A model generated the notes under the pieces. That model made no database searches. It was not told the origin of the DNA and saw only the letters and a program-made list of their open reading frames with translations. Below, piece after piece: positions 36,930-47,689 of a stretch of DNA of 64,000 nucleotides. The position numbers and the translations under genes were made by a program. Origin of the DNA: Deinococcus aquiradiocola (lineage in GTDB: Bacteria > Deinococcota > Deinococci > Deinococcales > Deinococcaceae); contig NZ_BMOE01000011.1 of assembly GCF_014646915.1 (NCBI RefSeq), positions 1 to 64,000 of the forward strand, written 5' to 3'. The stretch's first letter is position 1. Each line of letters opens with the position of its first letter.

Positions 36930-36987
36930 CCGGGCGGCGCGGGACGCACTGTCTGAAAGGTCAGGGTTTCCCGGCGGGCGAGGCAGA

Positions 36988-36993
36988 TACAGT
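36988..36993 (+). promoter_or_regulatory. -10 box TACAGT of the DUF1990 gene
   Basis: TACAGT ends 6 bases before GTG 37000 and decides this leaderless GTG start. Confidence 0.5.
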
Positions 36994-36999
36994 ACGGGT

Positions 37000-37566
37000 G
37001 TGTTCCTGCTGCGCCGCCCCACCCCTGCCGCCGTGCAGGCCTTCCTGCACGCCCAGCGCCGCTCGGGACTCACGTACCCCGAGGTGGGCGGGACGCGCGG
37101 CGGGCCTCTCCCGGCCGGGTACGCGCACGACCGGCACCGGGCGCTGCTGGGGCACGGCGCGGACTGTTACGCGCGGGCGCGGGACGCGCTGAACTCCTGG
37201 CAGATGTTCAGGACCGGGTGGATCACGCTGTGCACGCCGGACGCGGCGTTCCGGGAGGGCGAGACGCTGGTGGTGCAGGTCGCGCACCTGGGCTTCTGGA
37301 GCCTGATCGCGGACCGGGTGGTGTACACCGTGGACGAGGAGCGCGTGTGCGCCTTCGGGTACGGGACGCTGGACGGGCACGCCGAGCAGGGCGAGGAACG
37401 GTTCACGGTCCGGTTCGCTCCCGGCGGGGAGGTGTGGTTCGAACTGCTGGCCTTCTCTCGGCCCAGGCACCCGCTCGCGCGGCTGGGCGGGCCGGTCGTG
37501 CGCGCGTTGCAGCGGCGCGCGGCGCGCAGTTACACGGCCGCGATGCGCCGGGCCGTGAACGGCTGA
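37000..37566 (+). CDS. DUF1990 (UPF0548) family protein
   Basis: The 188-aa protein matches DUF1990: LTYPEVGGTRGGPLPAGYAHDRHRALLGHG near the N-terminus, the ARARDALNSWQMFRTGWITL block at about 57-76 and the C-terminal FGYGTLDGHAEQGEERFTVRF and FSRPRHPLARLGGPVVR. The family is small, bacterial and plant, and has no established activity. Start GTG 37000 is supported by the TACAGT box 6 bases before it. It is divergent from the riboswitch transcript and converges on the ABC fusion gene, with only 42 bases between stops. Confidence 0.85.
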   Translation: MFLLRRPTPAAVQAFLHAQRRSGLTYPEVGGTRGGPLPAGYAHDRHRALLGHGADCYARARDALNSWQMFRTGWITLCTPDAAFREGETLVVQVAHLGFWSLIADRVVYTVDEERVCAFGYGTLDGHAEQGEERFTVRFAPGGEVWFELLAFSRPRHPLARLGGPVVRALQRRAARSYTAAMRRAVNG

Positions 37567-37608
37567 CCCGGCCTCCCCTGCCCCGCCTTCCTTCTCCTTC
37601 CGGCCGGG

Positions 37609-39087
37609 TCAGTGCTGGCGGCGGCCGCGCAGCACGCGGCGTTCCAAGCTGCCGACGAGCTGGTTGAGCGTCACGCCGAGCAGGACCAGCAGCACGATGG
37701 CGGCGTACTGGCGGGGGCCGTTGTAGTACGCGCGCGCCTGATTCACCGCGAAGCCGAGGCCCGGCTGGTTGCTCACGAATTCCCACACGACCGCGCCGAT
37801 CAGCGCGAGGCTCAGGGAGAGGCGCATGCCGCCCAGCATCACGGGGAGTGCACCGGGCAGTTCGAGGTGCAGCAGGCGCTGCCAGCTGCCGGCACGCAGG
37901 CTGCGGAACAGTTCCTGGTACCCGCGGTCCACCTCGCGCACGCCGACCATGACGGAGATCATGACGGGATAGAAGGCGCTGAGTGCCGACACGAGCACGG
38001 CGGGCAGCACCCCGAAGCCGAGGGCCGTGATGAGGATCGGGGCGAGCACCACGACGGGCGTGCTCTGGCTCGCGACGAGGAAGGGGCTCAGGAAGCGTTC
38101 CAGCCAGTGCGAGCGGCCGAGCGGGTAGCCGATCAGGAGGCCGACGAGCGTGCCGAGCAGCGCGCCGAGGATGGCCGTGCGGGCCGTGAACCACAGCTGC
38201 GGGAGGAGTTCGGTGTGCGCCCTGAGCAGCTCGGTCCACACGAGGGTCGGGGCGGGCAGCAGGAACGGCTGGTGCAGCGTCACGGCGATCAACTGCCACA
38301 GCAGCAGGCCGAGCAGGACGGCCAGGGCGGGCCACAGCCACCCGAGGGGCGGGCCGCGCCTTGCGTCCTCGCGCAGGCGGGTGCTGTCGCCCTCGCCGAG
38401 CAGGGCGCGCAGTTCCGCTTCGAGGCCCTCGGTGTACGCGCTCGCGCGGCCCTGGCGGGCGGTGTCGAGCACGCGGACGATGCGGCCGTCGCGCAGCACG
38501 GCGACCCGGTCGGCGAGGTACGTGGCCTCACGGATGGAGTGCGTGACGAGGACGGTGGTGCGGCCGGTCTTGTCGTGCAGGTGCAGCAGTTCGTCGTTGA
38601 AGCGTTCGCGGACGAGCGCGTCGAGGGCCGCGAACGGCTCGTCGAGCAGCAGCACGTCGCCCGACTGCGCGAGTGCCCGCGCGAGGGCCACGCGGGCGCG
38701 CATCCCGCCGGACAGCTGCGCGGGGTAGTACGCGCCGAAGTCGTTCATGCCGACGAGTTTCAGGGCGGCGTCCGCGCCGAGCTGGCCGAGGTTCAGGTCG
38801 GCGGGCAGGCGCACGTTGGCGAGCGCCGTCCGCCACGGCAGCAGCCGGTAATCCTGGAACACGAAGGCGGGCGGCGTGCTGACCCGCACCTGTCCCGCCT
38901 CGGGCGTCAGGAGGCCGCCGATGACGCGCAGCAGGGTGCTCTTGCCGCCGCCGCTCGGGCCGATCAGGGCGAGGAACTCGCCGCGCCGCACCTGCAGGTT
39001 CACGTCGTCCAGAATGACGGTGCCGCCCAGCCGGACGCGCACGCCGCTCAGTTCGATGGCGTTCCCGCCGTCCTGGCCGGGCGTCAC
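37609..39087 (-). CDS. Single-chain ABC transporter: ATPase fused to permease (SsuB-SsuC-like)
   Basis: The 492-aa protein joins two subunits that are normally separate. Residues 1-235 form an ABC ATPase with Walker [16 protein letters not shown] near 41, signature [18 protein letters not shown], Walker [14 protein letters not shown] and an H-loop [10 protein letters not shown]. Residues 250-492 form a six-helix BPD permease with the docking loop [31 protein letters not shown]. The family serves nitrate, sulfonate, taurine and thiamine/riboflavin-type substrates, so it may be the membrane part for the RibY-like protein 900 bases away. GTG 39087 overlaps the EamA stop (GTGA). No frameshift or internal stop is involved. 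Confidence 0.9.
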   Translation of the reverse strand: MTPGQDGGNAIELSGVRVRLGGTVILDDVNLQVRRGEFLALIGPSGGGKSTLLRVIGGLLTPEAGQVRVSTPPAFVFQDYRLLPWRTALANVRLPADLNLGQLGADAALKLVGMNDFGAYYPAQLSGGMRARVALARALAQSGDVLLLDEPFAALDALVRERFNDELLHLHDKTGRTTVLVTHSIREATYLADRVAVLRDGRIVRVLDTARQGRASAYTEGLEAELRALLGEGDSTRLREDARRGPPLGWLWPALAVLLGLLLWQLIAVTLHQPFLLPAPTLVWTELLRAHTELLPQLWFTARTAILGALLGTLVGLLIGYPLGRSHWLERFLSPFLVASQSTPVVVLAPILITALGFGVLPAVLVSALSAFYPVMISVMVGVREVDRGYQELFRSLRAGSWQRLLHLELPGALPVMLGGMRLSLSLALIGAVVWEFVSNQPGLGFAVNQARAYYNGPRQYAAIVLLVLLGVTLNQLVGSLERRVLRGRRQH

Positions 39088-40082
39088 GTGAGCCGCCCGC
39101 GCGTGTTGACGAGAATCACGCCGCCCACCGCGATCAGGCCGCCCAGCACGCTCAGCAGGGCGGGCGTCTCGTGCAGCCACAGCCACGCGATCAGGATGGC
39201 GAACACCGGGCTGACGTAAAGGAAGCTGGTGGTGCGGCCCGCCCCGACCCGCGAGATCGCGAAGGTCCAGCTGAGGTACGCGAGCGCGGACGGGAACACG
39301 CCCAGGTACACGACCGCGAGGTGCGCGCGCACGGGCGCCTGCGCGAGCTGCGCGCCGAGGCCCGGCAGGAAGACCAGCATGGGGATCGTCCCGGCGATCA
39401 GGCTCCAGACCGTGAACTGCGCGGGCGGCACGCGTTTCAGGATGGGCCGCTGGAACACGAAGTACACACTGGTGAAGAGGGCCGCCGCGAGGATCAGCAG
39501 GGCGCCCTGCGTGAAGCTGAGAGCACCCTGGGTGGGGGCGTGCAGGCTGCTCAGGCCTTGCGTCGTGGCGTGCAGGCCGCTCAGGCCTTGCGTCGTGGCG
39601 TGCAGACTGCCGGGGTTGCCGAGCACGATCAGGGTGACGCCCGCCAGGCTGACGGCCGTGCCGATCCACCCGGTCGCGTTGAGGCGCTCGCCGCTGAAGC
39701 GGGCCGCGAGGAGCGCCGTGAAGACCGGCCCGGCCGCGATGATGAGGCTGGCCGTCCCGGCGGGTACGCTCAGCTCCCCGATGTTCAGGAGCACGTGGTA
39801 CAGCGAGATGCCGCACACGCTGACCGCCAGGATGCGCAGCGCGTCCGGGCGGGACGGGAGCGGGAAGCGCTTCAGGACCGCGTACCCGCCCAGCACGGCG
39901 CTCGCCACCAGGAAGCGGTACAGCGCGAGGTGTTCGGGCGTGAAGGCGCGCAGGCCCTCGCGGATGCCCGCGAAGGCGGACGCCCAGAACACGATGGTGA
40001 ACAGCACGGCCCCCAGGCTCAGCGGGTCGAAGCGGGCGGGGCTGCTGGCGGCCTTGGCAATCGGGGCGGCGGACGACTTCAC
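39084..40082 (-). CDS. EamA-family (DMT) transporter
   Basis: A 332-aa membrane protein with ten helices in two EamA repeats (first near 18-145, second after 200). The first ends in [43 protein letters not shown], the second shows the matching [38 protein letters not shown] carriers export or import small metabolites. The loop between the halves holds in-frame 10-aa repeats ([10 protein letters not shown]). GTG 40082 lies 6 bases after a TAGCCT box. It overlaps the ABC fusion gene, so the two are co-expressed; a flavin or vitamin role is possible but unproven. Confidence 0.88.
   Translation of the reverse strand: MKSSAAPIAKAASSPARFDPLSLGAVLFTIVFWASAFAGIREGLRAFTPEHLALYRFLVASAVLGGYAVLKRFPLPSRPDALRILAVSVCGISLYHVLLNIGELSVPAGTASLIIAAGPVFTALLAARFSGERLNATGWIGTAVSLAGVTLIVLGNPGSLHATTQGLSGLHATTQGLSSLHAPTQGALSFTQGALLILAAALFTSVYFVFQRPILKRVPPAQFTVWSLIAGTIPMLVFLPGLGAQLAQAPVRAHLAVVYLGVFPSALAYLSWTFAISRVGAGRTTSFLYVSPVFAILIAWLWLHETPALLSVLGGLIAVGGVILVNTRGRLT
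39511..39612 (-). repeat. In-frame 30-bp tandem repeat in the EamA gene
   Basis: Two 30-bp units (39541-39570 and 39571-39600) differ at one base, with a degenerate unit before (39511-39540) and a partial one after. They encode 10-aa units [10 protein letters not shown] / [10 protein letters not shown] / [10 protein letters not shown] in the loop between the two transporter halves. As the unit is a multiple of three, copy-number change would keep the frame. Confidence 0.85.
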
Positions 40083-40088
40083 GCTGGC

Positions 40089-40094
40089 AGGCTA
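40089..40094 (-). promoter_or_regulatory. -10 box TAGCCT of the EamA-ABC fusion operon
   Basis: TAGCCT on the minus strand ends 6 bases before GTG 40082, the leaderless arrangement, and supports the GTG start. Confidence 0.5.
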
Positions 40095-40229
40095 GCACCG
40101 CCCGGCAGGACCGGCGCACGGGCGGGCCAGCGGGCGTGGGCGCGGCGGGACGCGGCATGAAGGGAAGCTTCACCCTTCGCGGCGCGCCACACACCCGTTC
40201 GCGCTACGCTGGGGACTGCGGAGGTCAGC

Positions 40230-40868
40230 ATGGATACAAACGTAGGTCAGGAGCAGCGAATCATCTCGGGTGCCGCCGGTGGGCTGCTCGCCCTTCTCGG
40301 CGCGCGCAAGCGCGGCCCGCTGGGACTGCTGATGGCAGCGGCAGGCGGGTACCTCGTGTACCGCGCCGCGACCGGCAACGACCCGGTGATGCAGGCGGCG
40401 GGCGGCGGCACGGTCGCCAGCAAGCCGATCTTCGTGGAGCACAGCGTCGTCATCGACCGGCCCGCGCAGCAGGTGTACGACTACTGGCGCAAGCTGGAGA
40501 ACCTGCCGCACATCATGAGCCACCTGGAGTCCGTGACGGTCCTCGACGACCGCCGCAGCCGCTGGGTCGCGAAGGCGCCGCTCGGCAGTCACGTGGAGTG
40601 GGAAGCGGAGATCGTGAACGACAAGCCCGGCGAGCGCATCGGCTGGCACAGCCTGCCCGGCGCGACCGTCGACAACGCGGGCAGCGTGCAGTTCGAGTCG
40701 CTGGCGGGCGGCGGGACGCGCGTACACGTCGCGCTCAGCTACCGTCCCCCGGCCGGGCCGCTCGGCGCGGCGGTCGCGAAGATGTTCGGCAGCGAGCCGA
40801 GCCAGCAGATCGCGGAGGACCTGCAGAAGTTCAAGCAGGCCTTCGAACAGAGCAGCAGCAAGAACTGA
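40230..40868 (+). CDS. SRPBCC-family protein with N-terminal membrane-associated segment
   Basis: The 212-aa protein has an N-terminal hydrophobic, Gly/Ala-rich part (about 12-48: [13 protein letters not shown] ... [15 protein letters not shown]) similar to DUF2892 membrane segments, and a START/SRPBCC domain from about residue 68 ([34 protein letters not shown], then [17 protein letters not shown] and [20 protein letters not shown]). This cyclase/dehydrase-like fold binds lipids or other hydrophobic ligands; no catalytic set is evident. GGAGGT precedes ATG 40230 by 8 bases. Its stop codon abuts repeat copy B. Confidence 0.87.
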   Translation: MDTNVGQEQRIISGAAGGLLALLGARKRGPLGLLMAAAGGYLVYRAATGNDPVMQAAGGGTVASKPIFVEHSVVIDRPAQQVYDYWRKLENLPHIMSHLESVTVLDDRRSRWVAKAPLGSHVEWEAEIVNDKPGERIGWHSLPGATVDNAGSVQFESLAGGGTRVHVALSYRPPAGPLGAAVAKMFGSEPSQQIAEDLQKFKQAFEQSSSKN

Positions 40869-41033
40869 TCCGGTTTTGAGCTGAACTTTTGGAGTTCAGC
40901 CGAGCGAAGCGAGCACCAAAAAGTACGGTTTTGAGGAGGTGAAAGCGGGCAAGCGTCCTGCAGGGCGCTGTTTTGCCCAAGAAGGGATGTCGGTGCTTTT
41001 CCCGGCATCCCTGGAATCGGATCAAGACCGTAT
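40868..41033 (+). repeat. 166-bp convergent-gene element, copy B
   Basis: It begins at the last base of the SRPBCC stop with ATCCGGTTTTGA and ends with TCAAGACCGTAT. Length, internal hairpin, internal ACGGTTTTGAGG and far-end hairpin match copy A with only scattered base changes. It lies between the SRPBCC gene and the convergent TPR gene and is followed after 6 bases by a terminator hairpin. Confidence 0.85.
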
Positions 41034-41039
41034 CAGGCA

Positions 41040-41092
41040 GGCACGAAGGCGCGGGCACGGGGATTCCTCCTGTGTCCGCGCCTTCTCGTGCC
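41040..41092. terminator. Long terminator hairpin between convergent genes
   Basis: GGCACGA-AGGCGCGG-GCAC (41040-41058) pairs with GTGT-CCGCGCCT-TCTCGTGCC (41072-41092) with small mismatches. It begins 7 bases after repeat copy B and ends 4 bases before the minus-strand TPR stop, so it can serve both strands. Confidence 0.6.
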
Positions 41093-41096
41093 GGGG

Positions 41097-43256
41097 TCAG
41101 CTGCGGCGGGAGCGGCGGGCGTCGCGGGCGGAGCGGAGTTCTTCGAGCACGAACACCAGGATGTTCAGCGCGTAGATCGCGGCGAGCAGCGTCACCAGGA
41201 ACGCGCCGAGGCCCGCTCCGGCCGAGCCGAGAAGCGCGCCGGACGGGATCAGGCCGCGCCGTCCGGCCAGGACGGCCAGCGTGAGTGCCCAGCCGAGCAG
41301 CAGCACGCTGCCCCACGCGCCTTCCAGCAGGGCCGAGCCGGGCAGCAGCAGGGCCGTCAGGCGGTACAGCGGCGGGCGTCCGGCGGCGTGACCGGCCGGG
41401 AGGCGCGGCACGGCGAGCCACAGGATGCTGGCGGTCAGCAGGGCCAGCAGCAGCGTCACCCACATCCACTGCAGCGGGCGCGGCAGGCCGGTCGGGAGGC
41501 CGTTCAGGACGTTCCACGGGTCGCGCAGCAGGCCCAGGACGGAGCTGCCGGGCGGCGTGTCGAGCGCCTGGATGAGCGTCTGCTGGTCCGGGTAGCATAG
41601 CCGCGGCTGGTTGGAGCGCTGGCTCTCCTGGAAGGCCGTCTCGGGCGATTGCGGGTGCAGGCCCAGGTTGTACGAGGCGGGCACCTGGCCGGGGTCCAGC
41701 GCGAGCGCCTGCCGGTAACTGTCGCGGGCCTGGGCGGTGTCGCCGCCCACGCCGGACAGCACGCCGAGGTTGTTCTGGATGCAGGCGGAGGGGGCCGTGC
41801 CGGCACGGGCGTACGTCTGGCGGGCGGTGGCGGTGTCCCCGTCGAGCTGCGAGGCGAGGCCGCGGATGAGGGCGATGTCGGCCGCGTTGCCGCTCAGGGC
41901 GAGGCGGTCGAGGCCGTCGTAGAACCACGCGCCGCCGTACGTGCCGGCCGTGAGGGCCGGGGAGAGCAGGCGCGCGTTGACGCGGCCCGTCCACACCCAC
42001 GCGGACAGGCTGATGAGCAGGCCGAGCAGCAGCGCGACGAGCACCAGTTTCTCGCCGAAGCCCGCGTAGCCGAGCGTGATGCGCCGCGCGCGGGACAGCG
42101 GGTGCCGCAGCCAGCTGCGCCAGCGGCCGCCGAGCGGCGCGAGGTCCTCGCCCTGCACGCGCCAGTAGTGCACGGCGTACCCGCTGAGGGCGGCGAGGAT
42201 GGCGAGCAGCAGCGCGGCCGCCAGCAGGCGCGACGCGGCCTGCAGGATGAGCAGCGAGCCGGGTCCGAGGTTGTAGAGCGTCCCGGCGGACAGGTCGTGG
42301 GAGAACTGCCGCCACTCGTCGGCCTCCCCGCCACGGTCCTGCGCGTCGAGGATGCGGGCGTAGCGGGCGTACAGTTCCGGGTAGCCCTGGAAGCGCGGTG
42401 AGACGAGGCGCAGGTAGCGGATCCAGGCCTCGGCGCGGCGGAGTTTGTTCTGGGCGAGCAGGGTGTTCAGTTCGCCGAGCGGGTCGCCGTACGCGCGCAG
42501 TGCGTCCTGGCTGACGGTGAGGGCCGGGTCGTAGCCGCGTGCCGCCCAGTCGCTCGCGGCGCGGTCAAGGGAGAGGTCGGCAGCGGCGGGGTAGCCGGCC
42601 GCGTCGAGTTGCGCGGCGAGCTGCACGGACGCCGCGAACGGCACCTCGGCCGTCACGGCGCGCTGCGCGGCCGAGATGGCGCCGTAGCGGTCGCCGCGCA
42701 GTTCGGAGAGGCGCGCGAGACGCAGGTTCAGGAAGGGGTTGGCGGGGTCCTGCTGGCTCGCCTGCACGAGCTGCGACTGCGGGACGACGCTGGCGGCGCG
42801 GGCGAGCCAGCCGGTCACCTGCGGGTCGGGCGGGAGGACCACGCGGCCCTGGATCTGCATCTCGGCGACCGTGAAGGTCTGCCGGACGCTGCCGAACCCG
42901 GCGGTGGCCTGCAGCGTGCCGCCCCCGCCGTCCAGGGCGGACACCTCGCCGGGGAAGTCCAGCCGGACGCGCTGTTCGCCGTCGTCGGCGTAGCCGTACA
43001 GGGCGGGGCCGACGGCGAGCCACGTCAGGCCGTCCTGGCGGAGCGGGCCGCTGATCGGGCCGAGTTCCGGCGGGTACGTGCGGGTCCAGGTGGTCAGGCC
43101 GTCGTCGTTCTGGTACGTGAGGGTGCGGGCGTCGAGGGCGGCGTCCGCACCCGCGAGGCCCGCGCCGAGCAGGCCGAGCGTGGCGGCCAGCGCGGCGAGG
43201 CCGCCCCGGAAGGCGGCCAGGGGGCGGCGGGCGCGGCGCGGCGCGGGACGCGTCAA
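41097..43256 (-). CDS. Large membrane protein with tetratricopeptide-like repeats
   Basis: A 719-aa envelope protein. A signal sequence or anchor (LAALAATLGLLGAGLAGADA) is followed by an extracytoplasmic beta-rich part (40-150) and TPR-like helices (about 155-310). There are membrane helices near 340-365 and 400-425, more TPR units around 470-545 (ARQTYARAGTAPSACIQNNLGVLSGVGGDTAQARDSYRQALALDPG) and four helices in the last 150 residues. The start is TTG 43256 in a TTGA overlap with the PlsY-like gene, so it is translationally coupled. TPRs suggest protein assembly; the specific role is unknown. Confidence 0.78.
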   Translation of the reverse strand: MTRPAPRRARRPLAAFRGGLAALAATLGLLGAGLAGADAALDARTLTYQNDDGLTTWTRTYPPELGPISGPLRQDGLTWLAVGPALYGYADDGEQRVRLDFPGEVSALDGGGGTLQATAGFGSVRQTFTVAEMQIQGRVVLPPDPQVTGWLARAASVVPQSQLVQASQQDPANPFLNLRLARLSELRGDRYGAISAAQRAVTAEVPFAASVQLAAQLDAAGYPAAADLSLDRAASDWAARGYDPALTVSQDALRAYGDPLGELNTLLAQNKLRRAEAWIRYLRLVSPRFQGYPELYARYARILDAQDRGGEADEWRQFSHDLSAGTLYNLGPGSLLILQAASRLLAAALLLAILAALSGYAVHYWRVQGEDLAPLGGRWRSWLRHPLSRARRITLGYAGFGEKLVLVALLLGLLISLSAWVWTGRVNARLLSPALTAGTYGGAWFYDGLDRLALSGNAADIALIRGLASQLDGDTATARQTYARAGTAPSACIQNNLGVLSGVGGDTAQARDSYRQALALDPGQVPASYNLGLHPQSPETAFQESQRSNQPRLCYPDQQTLIQALDTPPGSSVLGLLRDPWNVLNGLPTGLPRPLQWMWVTLLLALLTASILWLAVPRLPAGHAAGRPPLYRLTALLLPGSALLEGAWGSVLLLGWALTLAVLAGRRGLIPSGALLGSAGAGLGAFLVTLLAAIYALNILVFVLEELRSARDARRSRRS

Positions 43257-43849
43257 GTGGTGGCCTTCCCCCCCGCGTCCTGGCCGGGGTCAGGTTGCAG
43301 CAGCATGTGCACGGCGCGCGCCGCCATCACGGCCCCGCCCGCCAGGAATTCCGCGAGGCCGCGGTGCAGCAGCAGCGAGAACGCCACCCCGATGACCAGC
43401 ATGCAGGCGGCCGCGAAGGGAATGGCGTTCAGCTTGAGGCGTTTCTGCAGGGTCGCCTTGTACAGCGGGATGATGAGCAGCGTGACGATGAAGGTGGGCG
43501 TGGCCGTGAGGGGCGCGGCGCCCATGAAGGCCCCGTTGAACGGTGCGATGCCGCCCCCGCCGGAGAAGCGGAAGTAGACGGGGTAGCAGTGGCCGAGCGT
43601 GACTCCCGCCACGGCCAGCCACGTGTACTGCGGGGCGTAGTGCTGCGTCACGACGGCCGCCAGGATGCCCTTGCCGATGTCGAGGGCCGTCACGATGATG
43701 GCGGGCCACAGGCCGTACTGCCGGTACGTGCCGCTGCCGCCGGGCAGGTCCTTGTCGCGGATGTCGCGGCCCCGCAGGCGCGAGTACAGCACGCCGAACA
43801 CCAGCGAGCCGAGCAGATACGAGAGCAGCAGAACGAGGACGGCGACCAT
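43253..43849 (-). CDS. PlsY-like glycerol-3-phosphate acyltransferase family membrane protein
   Basis: The 198-aa protein has the five-helix PlsY layout: N-terminal helix with YLLGSLVFGVL, then DLPGGSGTYRQYG (motif 1 place), LDIGKGILAA, AGVTLGHCYPVYFRFSGGGGIAPF (motif 2 place) and a C-terminal helix. PlsY uses acyl-phosphate to acylate glycerol-3-phosphate. Compared with the usual SGN.GATN and GGKG.AT, both motifs are altered, so this may be a paralogue with another acceptor or lost activity. ATG 43849 lies 7 bases after a TAGACT box. It leads a two-gene unit with the TPR protein. Confidence 0.75.
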   Translation of the reverse strand: MVAVLVLLLSYLLGSLVFGVLYSRLRGRDIRDKDLPGGSGTYRQYGLWPAIIVTALDIGKGILAAVVTQHYAPQYTWLAVAGVTLGHCYPVYFRFSGGGGIAPFNGAFMGAAPLTATPTFIVTLLIIPLYKATLQKRLKLNAIPFAAACMLVIGVAFSLLLHRGLAEFLAGGAVMAARAVHMLLQPDPGQDAGGKATT

Positions 43850-43882
43850 GACGGACAGTCTAGAGGGAATCGGGGACGGGGG

Positions 43883-44449
43883 TCAGCGGAGCAGGAACAG
43901 CGAGCCGAGGACGGCCAGCACGACGAGGTACCCGATGCCGGACAGCACGAGCGTGACGGCGGCCTGAACGGTGTCGCGCAGGTTCATGCTGGACTGCACG
44001 GCCAGGAAGCCGAAGTACACGGTGACGAGGCTGAGGAGCCAGCTGACGAGCCAGCCGAGGACGGGGATCACGCCGATGACGGTGCTGACGATGCTGATCG
44101 GCACGAAGAACAGCGCGAAGGTGTACGCCACTTCGGGGTACGTGCCGGTGCCCTTGAAGATGCCGCGCCCGACGAGGTACACGAGGCCCGTGAAGATCCC
44201 GAAGCCGAGGATCGTCTGGACGAGGCGGCTGAAGAACTGCCCGAGGACGGTCACGTCGGAGTGGAAGACCGCGAAGAAGCCCGCGATGAGGCCCGAGACG
44301 AGGGCGGCGAGCAGGACGTAGATGGCGGCCTCGCGGGTGCCGCCGCGGCGTTCGAAGCGTTCGAAGGCGGCGACGCTCGGCTGGGAGAGCACGGCGACGC
44401 TCTGCGGGAACATGTCCTGGATGGTGGCCTGCGGGTTGGGCTGCGTCAT
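43883..44449 (-). CDS. YIP1-family membrane protein
   Basis: A 188-aa protein with a soluble N-terminus (1-45) and five hydrophobic helices from [22 protein letters not shown] to [14 protein letters not shown], matching the Yip1 domain: [47 protein letters not shown]. Bacterial Yip1 proteins have no firm function; membrane organisation or transport has been proposed. GGAGGA precedes ATG 44449. It is on the same strand as the PlsY-like gene, 33 bases upstream, but that gene has its own -10 box. Confidence 0.85.
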   Translation of the reverse strand: MTQPNPQATIQDMFPQSVAVLSQPSVAAFERFERRGGTREAAIYVLLAALVSGLIAGFFAVFHSDVTVLGQFFSRLVQTILGFGIFTGLVYLVGRGIFKGTGTYPEVAYTFALFFVPISIVSTVIGVIPVLGWLVSWLLSLVTVYFGFLAVQSSMNLRDTVQAAVTLVLSGIGYLVVLAVLGSLFLLR

Positions 44450-44591
44450 GGTTCCTCCGGTGGGGTGGTGTGCCTGAGTGCAGCATACGGGGTGGCGGGG
44501 CGGGGCGCGTCATCCGAACGGTGGAGGGGCGTGATGCGGCGGGACGTGAAGGTTGGGTGAGGGAGCGCGTGTGCCGCAGACCACACAGACA

Positions 44592-44608
44592 ATACGTCCA
44601 TGCCGTAA
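44592..44608 (+). promoter_or_regulatory. Probable radiation/desiccation response motif (RDRM) at uvrB
   Basis: ATACGTCCATGCCGTAA is an imperfect 17-bp palindrome. Its reverse complement agrees at 12 of 17 positions with a consensus-like RDRM (TTATGTCATTGACATAA). It overlaps the -10 box TAAAAT (44606-44611). In D. radiodurans and D. deserti such sites upstream of DNA-repair genes are bound by the repressor DdrO, which the protease IrrE/PprI cleaves after damage; uvrB is a known member of that regulon. The assignment here is by motif and position. Confidence 0.65.
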
Positions 44609-44611
44609 AAT
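44606..44611 (+). promoter_or_regulatory. -10 box TAAAAT of uvrB
   Basis: TAAAAT ends 6 bases before ATG 44618, a leaderless start overlapping the RDRM-like palindrome. Confidence 0.65.
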
Positions 44612-44617
44612 GAACGG

Positions 44618-46633
<2,016 letters not shown>

Positions 46634-46657
46634 CCCCTCCCCCACCCGCCTGACGCC

Positions 46658-46701
46658 CTGCCCGGTCACGGCCCCTCTGTGCGGGGCTGGCCTGCCGGGC
46701 G
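46658..46701 (+). terminator. Possible terminator after uvrB
   Basis: GCCCGG and CCGGGC flank an inner GCCCC/GGGGC stem in the 89-base gap after uvrB. The fold has internal loops and no U-run, so it is only a candidate. Confidence 0.35.
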
Positions 46702-46722
46702 CGGGTGTGGTCTGCTGGGGGC

Positions 46723-47682
46723 ATGAATCTCCTGGTGCTGGGCGGAACGCAGTTCGTGGGGCGGCACATCGTGGAAGCGGCAGTGGAGGCGGGGCACAGC
46801 GTGAGCGTGTTCACGCGCGGGGTGTCACCGGACGACCTGCCGCCCGGCGTGACGCGCCTGCGCGGCGACCGGGACGGCGGCCTGGACGCCCTGCGGGACG
46901 GGTCGTGGGACGCGTGCGTGGACGTGAGCGGGTACGTGCCGCGCGTGGTGCGGCAGAGTGCGGAGCTGCTGCGGGGCCGGGTGGGACGCTACCTGTTCAT
47001 CAGCACGGTGAGCGTGTACGCGCCCGGGCCGCGCGACTGGACGCCGGAGGACGCGCCGCTGCAGGAGCTGGACGACCCGGCCACGGAGGACGTCCAGGCC
47101 GCGTACGGGGGCCTGAAGGTCCTGTGCGAGCGCGTGGTGAACGAGGTGTTCGGGGAGCGTGCGACGCACGTCCGGCCGCACATCGTGGCGGGGCCGTGGG
47201 ATCACACGCGGCGGTTCACGGCGTGGCCGGAAGCGCTCGCGGCGGGCGGGCCGGTCCTCGCGCCGGGCGACGGGAGCGACCCGGTGCAGTACGTGGACGC
47301 GCGGGACCTCGCGGCGTTCGTGCTGCGCCTCCTGACGGACGGCACGCCCGGCACCTTCAACGCGGCGGCCGGGAGCCGCTCGTGGCACGCGTTCCTGAAC
47401 GGGGTGGCCGAGGGCGTCCGGTCACAGTCGGAGCTGGCGTGGACACCCGCCGCCGAACTCGCGGAACGCGGGCTGGGGTGGGCGGAGGTGCCGCTGTTCG
47501 TGCCGCGCGCGCTGGACGTGACGGGCCTCATGCGGGTGGACGTGTCGTGGGCGGAACGGGCGGGCCTGCGCTGCCGTCCGCTGGAGGAGACGGCGCGTGA
47601 CACGCTGGCATGGAGCGTCACGCGGCCCGCCGGGGAGCGGCCCGTGCCGGGTATCCTCGCCGCGCGGGAAGCGGGACGGTGA
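46723..47682 (+). CDS. NAD-dependent epimerase/reductase family protein
   Basis: A 319-aa Rossmann protein with [33 protein letters not shown] at the start, [18 protein letters not shown] near 70, [13 protein letters not shown] near 92, the [12 protein letters not shown] motif near 127 (YxxxK) and [15 protein letters not shown] near 152. This is the plant CSP41/isoflavone-reductase-like epimerase group; bacterial members are mostly uncharacterised. ATG 46723 is the family start. No strong promoter is visible and it may be read on from uvrB. It precedes the dihydrofolate-reductase-like gene by 7 bases. Confidence 0.85.
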   Translation: MNLLVLGGTQFVGRHIVEAAVEAGHSVSVFTRGVSPDDLPPGVTRLRGDRDGGLDALRDGSWDACVDVSGYVPRVVRQSAELLRGRVGRYLFISTVSVYAPGPRDWTPEDAPLQELDDPATEDVQAAYGGLKVLCERVVNEVFGERATHVRPHIVAGPWDHTRRFTAWPEALAAGGPVLAPGDGSDPVQYVDARDLAAFVLRLLTDGTPGTFNAAAGSRSWHAFLNGVAEGVRSQSELAWTPAAELAERGLGWAEVPLFVPRALDVTGLMRVDVSWAERAGLRCRPLEETARDTLAWSVTRPAGERPVPGILAAREAGR

Positions 47683-47689
47683 GCGCCGC

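Noticed and set aside
36697..36999. TPP riboswitch before the NMT1-type gene
   Set aside because: The conserved blocks are those of the FMN (RFN) element, and the TPP-specific CTGAGA and ACCTGA blocks are absent.
39511..39612. CRISPR-like array
   Set aside because: The 30-bp units are directly adjacent without spacers and lie in frame inside a transporter gene, so this is a tandem repeat.
40739..41008. Minus-strand readings through the 166-bp elements giving similar peptides at copies A, B and C
   Set aside because: The similarity follows from DNA identity of the repeat. Frames enter from different flanks, no start signal is present, and the diverged copy D does not keep the frame.
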